Source of the DNA: Acidibrevibacterium fodinaquatile
Lineage (GTDB): Bacteria; Pseudomonadota; Alphaproteobacteria; Acetobacterales; Acetobacteraceae
DNA: 64,000 bases
Direction of reading: 5' to 3'
NCBI RefSeq assembly: GCF_003352165.1
Contig: NZ_CP029176.1
Span: forward strand, 310,001 to 374,000
Each line of letters begins with the position of its first letter. Position 1 is the first letter of the stretch. The translations under genes and the position numbers were made by a program. This document shows positions 41,892 through 49,249 of this stretch, piece by piece. The notes under the pieces were generated by a model. It was not told the DNA's origin. It was given only the letters and a program-made list of their open reading frames with translations, and searched no databases.

Positions 41892-42854
41892 TCATGCGGC
41901 CTCCTGCGCTGTGCGGGTGGCAGCGTGAGCAGCGGCGCTCGCAGTTTCAGGCAGGAAGTCCAGTATCCAGTCTGCAGCTTTGCTAGCCTGTGAGGCGGCG
42001 CGCACCACGGCGCGGTTGTCCCCGCGCAGCACCTCGAGCCAGGAGCCGATATAATCCGCGTGGCGCACGGTCGGGGCGATGCCGAGCGAAGCGCAGCAGA
42101 AGGCGGCGTTCATCTCGGCCACCAGTTCCTCGAACGCATACTTTTTGCTGCCGAACGCGCCATCGAGATCGCGGCCGAGACGGGACGGATGGCCGCTGGC
42201 GTGCCCCAGCTCGTGCAGGGCCGTGCGGTGCCAGTTGATCGGCTCGAAATAGGCCTGCGGCGGCGGGACCATCACGAAGTCCGGGCCCGGCGCGTAGAAG
42301 GCACGGGCGCCGCCGATGCGGAAGTCGACGCCGGTCGCGCGGATCAGCGCCTCCACCCTGGGTTCGATCAGGCCCGGTGGCGGCGGTGGCGCAACGGCCG
42401 CAACCTCAGCCGGCAGGTTTTCGCATTGGGCGACGTTGAAGACGGTGAACCGCTTCAGGAACGGGATCGCGGCCGCTTCCTCGCCGGTCTCTCGCGCGCG
42501 GCGCTTCTCGTCATCCGGCACGAAGCGGTCGGCATAGACGACGGTCGTGCCGTGCTCGCCCTTGCGCACATTGCCGTCGAGTGAGAGCGCCTGGCGAAAG
42601 GTAAGCCAGCTCTGGGTGGGGAAACCGTGCTCGATCACGGCGCCCCAGAGGATCAGAACATTGATCCCGGAATACTGCCGGCCGGTGGCGGCGTTCTTCG
42701 GCATGGCGAGCGGCGCCTTCGCCGCGGCCGTTCCCCAGGGCTGGACCCAGGGCACGCGGCCGGCCTCCAGCTCGGCGATGATCTTGCCGGTGATTTCGTC
42801 ATAGAGGCTCGCCCGGTCCTGGCCGGCGCGAGCGGGTGCGGTTTTTCTGGACAT
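41892..42854 (-). CDS. ardC: ArdC-like anti-restriction protein
   Basis: A 320-residue ArdC homologue. The N-terminal ssDNA-binding domain has YDEITGKIIAELEAGRVPWVQPW and GINVLILWGAV. The C-terminal zincin metalloprotease-like domain has the metal site HELGHASGHPSRLGR with the second Glu in YAFEELVAEMNAAF. ArdC protects incoming single-stranded DNA of plasmids and conjugative elements from host restriction. It carries a leader hairpin and is the last backbone gene before the defence island. Confidence 0.93.
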   Translation of the reverse strand: MSRKTAPARAGQDRASLYDEITGKIIAELEAGRVPWVQPWGTAAAKAPLAMPKNAATGRQYSGINVLILWGAVIEHGFPTQSWLTFRQALSLDGNVRKGEHGTTVVYADRFVPDDEKRRARETGEEAAAIPFLKRFTVFNVAQCENLPAEVAAVAPPPPPGLIEPRVEALIRATGVDFRIGGARAFYAPGPDFVMVPPPQAYFEPINWHRTALHELGHASGHPSRLGRDLDGAFGSKKYAFEELVAEMNAAFCCASLGIAPTVRHADYIGSWLEVLRGDNRAVVRAASQASKAADWILDFLPETASAAAHAATRTAQEAA

Positions 42855-42860
42855 CGCGGA

Positions 42861-42910
42861 TCTCCGCGACGGGCGCCGGAGGCCTCTCCTCCAGTCCTCA
42901 ACCCGTCACG
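42861..42910 (-). promoter_or_regulatory. Leader hairpin of ardC
   Basis: CGCGACGGG (42865-42873) pairs with CCCGTCACG (42902-42910) with a single mismatch, and an inner GGAGG/CCTCC stem lies between. The Shine-Dalgarno GGAGA (42861-42865, inverted) abuts the stem, six bases before ATG 42854. The string CTCCGCGRCGGGCG is shared with the parB leader. Confidence 0.6.
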
Positions 42911-42956
42911 GCGAACCCGGTCCGCACTCTCACTCTAGGGGGGCGTTGCGGGGTGT

Positions 42957-43014
42957 CCCCGCAGAAGGGGGTGTGTCGGCGACGCCGGCGCCGACCAGGG
43001 GGAAGGCTTTCCCC
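42957..43014. repeat. Direct repeat copy A at the left edge of the six-gene module
   Basis: This 58-base sequence, beginning CCCCGCAGAAGGGG and ending GGGGGAAGGCTTTCCCC, is repeated in the same orientation at 52467-52522 with four mismatches and two one-base gaps. Each copy contains an inner GTCGG...CCGAC stem and a near-palindromic end. The copies lie just outside the last gene and just upstream of the first gene of the 43194-52289 operon. The remaining gap to 43193 shows no gene. Confidence 0.85.
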
Positions 43015-43193
43015 ACAAGCCGCTTCTCCGTATCGGCGCAGATTCGTCGTCTAACGCCACCGCAATGGGGGAGCCGCTACGCCCAGGTCTAGCAGGTGAG
43101 AGTGGCCTGACGCGCCCCATGGCGCAGACGTCGCGCACTCGCAGGGTGCTGGCCGGCAGGGGCCGCAGTAGGTATTCGTCGGCGATAGCCCGT

Positions 43194-45200
43194 TCAGTCG
43201 ATACCGAGCTTGTTGAAGAATATCTTGTTCCGCATTTCCGCGTCGCGGAGCAGCTTCGTCCAGCTAAGCACCTCCATGTAGAGGCTGATGTTGCCGGACC
43301 AGTTGAACCATCCCAGGCCATCGGGCATCGGGGTAAAGTTCTTCTCCTTTTGGAGCCAGTCCTTGACCTTTTTGGTGAGGTCGCAGACGACATAGCCGTA
43401 GAACGGCGTTGTGTCGTTGACGAGGATGTCGCGGCCGGTTGGGGTCTTGAACTTGCCCTCCCGGATTTGATTGACGTAGCGGATGATCTGCTGAACCGGG
43501 TCTTCCTTGGAGGATGGATCGGCAAAATCGTCTCGCTGGGGCTTCTTGAATTCGAAAATCGTAATGGGGTTACTGGACTCATTGTCGCCCCGATACGCCA
43601 CGCGGCGATTATAGATAGTGATGTCCGTGCGGTCCCCCTTCGCTGATTTAAGGGGTTTGTCAGACGAAACGTAGGACGTAAAATTCAGTCGCTCATCCAG
43701 AATCCAAAGATTGTGCGCATCATAGTTCAGTTCCTCAGAGTCCTTTTTGCGCGGCATGATGACGTCATGCACCTCGCCTTCGGATTTGTGTTTGCCGTCG
43801 GCTCCGATCTCTAGTGACTTGGAAAAGAGGTCCAGGACGCACTTGCGCATGGAGACGTAGTGAATCAGGTCGTTCTTGCTACTATCGGAAATACTCTCGA
43901 TCAACTGCGAGATTTTCTCACCGAGCTCATCCGGGTTCTCCGAGTTCAGTAGCGCCGTGACCTGCGTTCTTGTCACTACCTCCTTCTCATATTTCTTCTT
44001 TTGGAGATGAAGCTCGATGTCTTGATTTGATGGCCTCATGGGTAGGGCGCTGAAATCCACCTCTTTTGCAAGAATGCGATGCCAGGGCGCGTCATTAGTT
44101 ACGTACTCGGAGATGCGTACTTCCTTGCGCCTCTTCCTTGCGGCGATCTCCGCGCCCACTACCGACTGCACGATCTCGGAGGCTTTTTGTTCGATGTCGT
44201 TCTGGGATATGCCGTTCAACAGATCGGTGTCGGTTTGAAAGCGAAACTCGCCTCGTTCGAGGGACACGTTGTCATTCAGATAGTCGCCGAACACATAGGC
44301 TTTGATGACGAAGTTGCGCCCCTTAGCCAAATCCTGATCCGGCCCCGGCTCGAAAAACTCCTCCGCAAATTCGGGAATGTATGATTCGAGTGGATTATCC
44401 GTCACTTCCCGCCGGTGCGCGACAAGGCTCACCTTGCTCTTCGCCGTTCGCGGCGCGAAGAATTTGAATACGCGGACCTGAAAGGTCTTTTCATCTTCAT
44501 TCGCCGATAACGAGAACGTGCCGTCGTCCACCTTCATTTCGACGATCTGGCTGTTCTCCTTACCCAGGTAATCATTGAGGGAGACGGTATCGGACGGCTT
44601 ATTGGCGTCCCGAATCACCACGCGCGGGCAGGCGCGTTCCTTATCCACGAAATAGGGCAGCAGCCGTTCCACCACGACCCGGCTGATCGTTTCCAGCTTC
44701 TTGTCGGGAACCCTTACCGATTTGATGCCGGAAATCTCGACGGTCGCGCCTGTCGCCTGCGCTTGAGACAGGCCTTCCTTCTCGTCAACGATGATGTCCT
44801 TGTCCAAACCCATCCTGAAAGAACGCTCACGGAAGGTGTCACCTTCGGCGAAAGTGCTAGATACCTTCACCCGGTCGAAGTATTTCAGGCAAGTGAAGCG
44901 GCCAAAACCTTTGCCGCCGTCCGCAATCTTTTGTTCGGTGTAGAGGGTGTCGAAGGCGTCACGGTTGCTCTTGGTGAAGCCTATGCCGTTGTCCTTGACC
45001 ACGAAGCCGTCGACGTCCTCAAGGCGGTCGAGTACGTCGGCCTGCCCGTTTCGGAGAACTTCGATTTGAACCAAACCGTTCGGTATGCCCTTCGCGTCGA
45101 TGGCCTGAATCCCATTTACGACCAGCTCGACCAGCGGCGTGTAGATATTGGTGCCGGAACGGATGTTCTCGACCAACCGCCTGACGTTGACATTGCTCAT
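43194..45200 (-). CDS. GHKL ATPase with nuclease-like C-terminus
   Basis: A 668-residue protein. The N-terminal GHKL (Hsp90/MutL-type) ATPase has the N box ELVVNGIQAID (about 24-34), the G1 box VVKDNGIGF (about 70) and the G2 box DGGKGFGRF (about 93). A long middle region is helical. Near residues 535-575 lies TDITIYNRRVAYRG ... ITIFEFKKP ... VQQIIRYVNQI, with the D...ExK spacing of a PD-(D/E)xK nuclease. It is the last gene of the six-gene operon and its start overlaps the GIY-YIG stop by ATGA. The ATPase call is firm; the nuclease call is an inference. Confidence 0.82.
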   Translation of the reverse strand: MSNVNVRRLVENIRSGTNIYTPLVELVVNGIQAIDAKGIPNGLVQIEVLRNGQADVLDRLEDVDGFVVKDNGIGFTKSNRDAFDTLYTEQKIADGGKGFGRFTCLKYFDRVKVSSTFAEGDTFRERSFRMGLDKDIIVDEKEGLSQAQATGATVEISGIKSVRVPDKKLETISRVVVERLLPYFVDKERACPRVVIRDANKPSDTVSLNDYLGKENSQIVEMKVDDGTFSLSANEDEKTFQVRVFKFFAPRTAKSKVSLVAHRREVTDNPLESYIPEFAEEFFEPGPDQDLAKGRNFVIKAYVFGDYLNDNVSLERGEFRFQTDTDLLNGISQNDIEQKASEIVQSVVGAEIAARKRRKEVRISEYVTNDAPWHRILAKEVDFSALPMRPSNQDIELHLQKKKYEKEVVTRTQVTALLNSENPDELGEKISQLIESISDSSKNDLIHYVSMRKCVLDLFSKSLEIGADGKHKSEGEVHDVIMPRKKDSEELNYDAHNLWILDERLNFTSYVSSDKPLKSAKGDRTDITIYNRRVAYRGDNESSNPITIFEFKKPQRDDFADPSSKEDPVQQIIRYVNQIREGKFKTPTGRDILVNDTTPFYGYVVCDLTKKVKDWLQKEKNFTPMPDGLGWFNWSGNISLYMEVLSWTKLLRDAEMRNKIFFNKLGID

Positions 45201-46423
45201 GTCAATTTTCCCAGAGGTGGTAGCGCGCCGCGTTCTACGAGCCGGGCGGTATTCGGGCTATAGACGTAATCGGTGATCGTGCCGTCCTTGATCCGGTTTA
45301 CCGCCTCATCGATGGCGAACAAGGGCACCAGAAACCATTCTTTCGGCACGATTGGCCGACCAAGGCGATCCATGACCTCGACGTCGAGGCGCGCCCCGCC
45401 AAAGACCCTGTGGATCAAGAATTCGAGCTTGGCCCGGTTGATATTGTAGAGTTCGTAAGTCGCAACGATCTCGACATCTGCCATGAGGTAGGTTGGATCG
45501 AGCCGAGCGTTAGCGATGCGCCGCTCGACGCTACCACCCGTCACGCCGATCTTATGCAGGATTTCGCGGTTCGCCGCGACCAGGGGGTGGTCGGACTTGC
45601 TCCGCAACACGTAGATCGTGCCGCTGGCCTGATCACCATCGCCAGTCTGCTCGTCGAATAACGGGCCGGCGCTGGGCTCGGTAATACGTCGACCAGCGTC
45701 ATCCTTGTAGAGGGCGCGCTGCAGCGATCGCAGCAGCAGGTCGCTCTCGGTGCCATTGGAATAGATCACCCGGAGCCGCGCGTCGGTTTCGCCATTCGGC
45801 GCCTTTATCGGCTCTCCAACCTCCGCCACATAAGCAGTCTGGCCGCCAAGGATGAAGAATTGCCCGGCCTGAATGTCGGCTTTCAGGAAACCCGCATCCT
45901 TGACGAAGGGTCTTGTGGTCCGGCGCCCGCTCTCAAGATCGGCCTGCACGTGCAGGAATAGGGGTTTGAATCTCTCGAAATCCGCGCACTTCTCGCGGCT
46001 CGCGATTTCTTCGGCATCGCGCTTCTCCGCACTGGTGCGCACATGGCGCAGCTTGGTGATCTCGGATGAACCGGCCGCGCCCTCCAGTTCGGCGAGCAGC
46101 TCGTCCTCATCCATCGAGTCAGCGGGCGGGCCAGACGACGCCATGGGCGCACATGTAATCAGTCCCTGGTGATCAAACTGTGTGAGAAGGGACCGGCATT
46201 CTTCGAGCGCGCGCAGTCGGTCGAGCCGCACGGCGTAGAGCCGTTCGAATATATCGCCATCCTCGCCGTGGTGCGGAGCGTGGCCGTTTTTCTCGACAAA
46301 GCGCTGAATCTCCTCAAAACCCGCGATGATGCGCTCCTCCCGGGGCGAACGGCCGCCCTTCTTTTCAGGTTGCGCGAAATCGTCGAGCTCCGCACGCAGT
46401 TCATCTAGGTCGAGATCACTCAT
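45197..46423 (-). CDS. GIY-YIG nuclease-domain protein (T5orf172-like)
   Basis: A 408-residue protein. The C-terminal half (from about residue 265) has GTIYVLRSKSDHPL, then IGVTGGSVERRIANARLDP and a Glu in AKLEFLIHRVFGGARLDV, which fits the GIY-YIG fold of the T5orf172/MUG113 group with the GIY-like YVL and the conserved Arg and Glu. The N-terminal half is helical and acidic (DEDELLAELEG) and may bind partners. It overlaps the helicase gene by 8 bases and the ATPase gene by 4. Probable role: DNA cleavage in the defence operon. Confidence 0.85.
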   Translation of the reverse strand: MSDLDLDELRAELDDFAQPEKKGGRSPREERIIAGFEEIQRFVEKNGHAPHHGEDGDIFERLYAVRLDRLRALEECRSLLTQFDHQGLITCAPMASSGPPADSMDEDELLAELEGAAGSSEITKLRHVRTSAEKRDAEEIASREKCADFERFKPLFLHVQADLESGRRTTRPFVKDAGFLKADIQAGQFFILGGQTAYVAEVGEPIKAPNGETDARLRVIYSNGTESDLLLRSLQRALYKDDAGRRITEPSAGPLFDEQTGDGDQASGTIYVLRSKSDHPLVAANREILHKIGVTGGSVERRIANARLDPTYLMADVEIVATYELYNINRAKLEFLIHRVFGGARLDVEVMDRLGRPIVPKEWFLVPLFAIDEAVNRIKDGTITDYVYSPNTARLVERGALPPLGKLT

Positions 46424-48476
46424 AGCGGCCCTCATCCTTGAAGCGGACGAACGCTGCGGCGCCTTCAGCCAGGTGCTTTTCCCAAGCGTCGGCCGAGCTG
46501 ATCGACGGCAGACGCCCGCGCTCCCGCTTGAACTCGACGGCGCGCTTGGCGATCACCTTCGCCTCCTCGGGCGTCAGGCTGGTGCGCTTGGCGGCGATCG
46601 CCGCGGCGACCTGCTTCAAGCTTTCCTCGCTCATCGTCTTGGCGAGGATCGCATAGGCCTCCCCGAACGGATTGATCCGGTCGATCAGGTCGATGTCCAA
46701 CTCGCGCACGTCCATCGCGAACTTGCGCACGCCATCGACAAAGGCGGTATTCGCGCTCTCCTCGCCGAGCGAGCTGCCCGCCGCGACTTCCTTCGCCTTC
46801 TGGGTCAGATTCAACGCCGCCACAGCATGCTGCCGCACGGCCTCCTGATCCTCGGCGTCGAGATGCGGGAACTTGTCCTTGATGATCTTACCCATGCGCA
46901 CCTGGGTCAGTTCCTCAGGGACAAGTTCCTCGTCGAAGAGGCCGCGCTCGATCGTCGTCTTATCCTGCACGAAGGCCGCGATCACCTCGTTCAGGTCTTC
47001 TTGGCAGATCCGCGTCGCTTCCTCGCTCTTGGGCGTAGCCAGGCCCTTGATCTCGATCTGGAACTTGCCGGATTCCTCGTTGAAGCCGACGTTGCACTTA
47101 TTCGGATCGTAGCCGCCCTCGCCATAGTCAAAGCCCGGCGTCGGCTCGTTTTGCGGATTCTTCGGCTTGAACTCGAAGCGAGGGGCCAACACCTGCTCCA
47201 TTAGCAGGCTCGCCGCGATCGCTTTCAGTGTGTCGTTCACCGCTTCGGTCACGATGTCGTCGGCGGCGGCAGGCTCGGCAATCAGGTTTGAGAAGCGGGC
47301 GCGGGTCTTGCCCGGGGCATCACGGGTGGCACGACCGATGATCTGCACGATCTCGGTCAGGCTGGAGCGGTAGCCAACCGTCAGCGCATGTTCGCACCAG
47401 ATCCAGTCGAAGCCTTCCTTCGCCATGCCCAGCGCGATGATGATGTCGACGTGATCGCGGTTGTTCTTCTGCGTAGGGTCTTTCAGCGCGGCGGACACGC
47501 GATCCCGCTTGGCTGGATCGTCATCGACCAGATCGGCAATACGTAGGATCTGGCCTTCCGGCGTCTTGACCAGTTGGAATCCGGTGGCCGGATCGGTCCC
47601 TTGCCAGGCGCCCAGCTCCTCGATGATGTGCTCCACCTCCTTGATCTTGTCCTTCGTGCTCTCGCGCGAATTGACGTTCGGGATGTGGATGATCGTCTTC
47701 TCGGCGGGGTTCAGAACCTTCAGAATATCGTCGGCGTAGGAATCCGAATAGAAGAAATAGCCGATGTCGAGCTGCTTCAGATATTGATAGCCGTTGAGCT
47801 GCTCATAATAGGTGTAGGTGACGCTCTCGAACTTGCCTTCGTCCTGCGGCGCCAGCACCGCCTCGGCGTCGCCCCGGAAGTAGGATCCGGTCATTGCGAC
47901 GATATGCACGCGGTCACGGGTGATAAAATCGCCCAGATGGATGCCGAGCTTGTTGTCGGGATTAGCCGAGACGTGGTGGAACTCGTCTACCGCGATCAGC
48001 CGATCATCGAAAGCTCCGACCCCGAACCTGTCGACGGCAAAGCGGAATGTCGCATGGGTGCAGACCAGTACCTTGTCGTCGGTTTCAAGGAACGCGCCGA
48101 GCGAATTGACTTTGCCGCCATTGTCATTTCCGGGCGCGTCGCAGAGATTCCATTTCGGCTCGACGTGCCAGTCCGCCCAGAAGCCGTGCTTGCTCAGCGG
48201 CTCATCATGAAAGCTTGAGCCGATGGACTTTTCCGGCACGACGATGATGGCCTGTTTGACGTCCTGGTTAGTGAGCTTGTCGAGCGCGATGAACATCAGT
48301 GCGCGGCTCTTACCCGAGGCCGGCGGCGACTTGATCAGCAGATATTGCTCCCCCCGCTTTTCAAAGGCGCGCTCTTGCATCGGCCGCATGCCGAACTCAT
48401 TGGCCTTGGTCGAGCTGCCGTTGCTGGCATAGGAAACCGAAACGGACGGGACTGATTTTGGCTTGTTGTCGATCAT
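46416..48476 (-). CDS. Superfamily 2 DEAD/DEAH-type helicase
   Basis: A 686-residue SF2 helicase or translocase. It has Walker A LIKSPPASGKSRAL (about residue 50), motif II LIAVDEFHHVS (about 164), motif III AMTGSYFRGD and motif VI EIVQIIGRATRDAPGK (about 375). The C-terminal 270 residues are helical and unlike common restriction subunits. Layout resembles ResIII-type helicases of restriction and defence systems. It is coupled to the 258-aa gene by an ATGA overlap and to the GIY-YIG gene by 8 bases. Confidence 0.9.
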   Translation of the reverse strand: MIDNKPKSVPSVSVSYASNGSSTKANEFGMRPMQERAFEKRGEQYLLIKSPPASGKSRALMFIALDKLTNQDVKQAIIVVPEKSIGSSFHDEPLSKHGFWADWHVEPKWNLCDAPGNDNGGKVNSLGAFLETDDKVLVCTHATFRFAVDRFGVGAFDDRLIAVDEFHHVSANPDNKLGIHLGDFITRDRVHIVAMTGSYFRGDAEAVLAPQDEGKFESVTYTYYEQLNGYQYLKQLDIGYFFYSDSYADDILKVLNPAEKTIIHIPNVNSRESTKDKIKEVEHIIEELGAWQGTDPATGFQLVKTPEGQILRIADLVDDDPAKRDRVSAALKDPTQKNNRDHVDIIIALGMAKEGFDWIWCEHALTVGYRSSLTEIVQIIGRATRDAPGKTRARFSNLIAEPAAADDIVTEAVNDTLKAIAASLLMEQVLAPRFEFKPKNPQNEPTPGFDYGEGGYDPNKCNVGFNEESGKFQIEIKGLATPKSEEATRICQEDLNEVIAAFVQDKTTIERGLFDEELVPEELTQVRMGKIIKDKFPHLDAEDQEAVRQHAVAALNLTQKAKEVAAGSSLGEESANTAFVDGVRKFAMDVRELDIDLIDRINPFGEAYAILAKTMSEESLKQVAAAIAAKRTSLTPEEAKVIAKRAVEFKRERGRLPSISSADAWEKHLAEGAAAFVRFKDEGRYE

Positions 48477-49249
48477 TGCTTGCTCGCCTGTTTGTGGCCG
48501 GTGCGGTCTTTCAGGATGGCCTTGCCAAACCAGTCGGGCACGTCATTGACCTTTGACTCAAATATGTTTTCCGGCACCGCTTGCCAGAACGCGACGATCC
48601 CATCTGAAAATGCCTGAAACTGCTTGTCACTCACCTTTAGATGCGTGTGATCGCGATACTCCACGCTTGAGAATGCAGCGCCGTGAAACGGGTCATCGAG
48701 ATATTCAGGATACTTTTGCTTAAGATCCTCAAGTGACTTTCCCTTGCCGTGCTTATAGACGTTAACTACAAGACGGCAGGCATCGAGCATTTTGAAGTAG
48801 TTTGCGCCACCGATCGGCCATCCAATGCTTTCCAACAATTCGGCGATCTGCACGAAATCAGCCGACCACACTTTCTGCGCAGCGGCGTCACCTCGGTGCC
48901 AATGCTGAATTTCTCGAACTAGCCAATCGCGCAATTGCTTGTCCCATTCATGGAACATGCCCGCGACGACGCTCAAGCGCGTTTGGTCTCGCATGTCGCT
49001 GAGGAGGGCATAGAACTCGATGCCGGCATCGTTGGCAGCTTCGTAGAAGTCGCCGGGGTCATGCCGATCAGGATCAAAACGTCCGCTGCTCCGCTGAAGC
49101 CATTCTTCGGCAGCCTTGTCGGCTTCGGCCTCGATGTCTTCAAACTGCGAGAGCAAGCGCTTTCTCGCCTGTTCGACATAGAAGAGATGGCCGGCAATCA
49201 GAGACTGTCGAAATGGACCCCACATCTGGAACAACACATAGTCGCTCAT
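48473..49249 (-). CDS. 258-aa helical protein of the six-gene operon (HEPN-like?)
   Basis: An all-helical 258-residue protein that I do not recognise with certainty. A motif ACRLVVNVYKHGKG lies at about residues 155-168; the R...N..KH-G pattern is seen in HEPN and AbiV-like proteins, but the R to H spacing (seven residues) is longer than the canonical Rx4-6H. A second feature is the aromatic DHTHLKVSDKQFQAFSDGIVAFW. It is coupled by ATGA on both sides and its gene is placed between methylase and helicase, so it is likely part of the machine or a toxin controlled by it. Confidence 0.7.
   Translation of the reverse strand: MSDYVLFQMWGPFRQSLIAGHLFYVEQARKRLLSQFEDIEAEADKAAEEWLQRSSGRFDPDRHDPGDFYEAANDAGIEFYALLSDMRDQTRLSVVAGMFHEWDKQLRDWLVREIQHWHRGDAAAQKVWSADFVQIAELLESIGWPIGGANYFKMLDACRLVVNVYKHGKGKSLEDLKQKYPEYLDDPFHGAAFSSVEYRDHTHLKVSDKQFQAFSDGIVAFWQAVPENIFESKVNDVPDWFGKAILKDRTGHKQASKQ

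Noticed and set aside
39469-41928. 819-codon open frame on the plus strand
   Set aside because: Mirror frame of the parB-like gene, whose ParB motifs and leader are on the minus strand.
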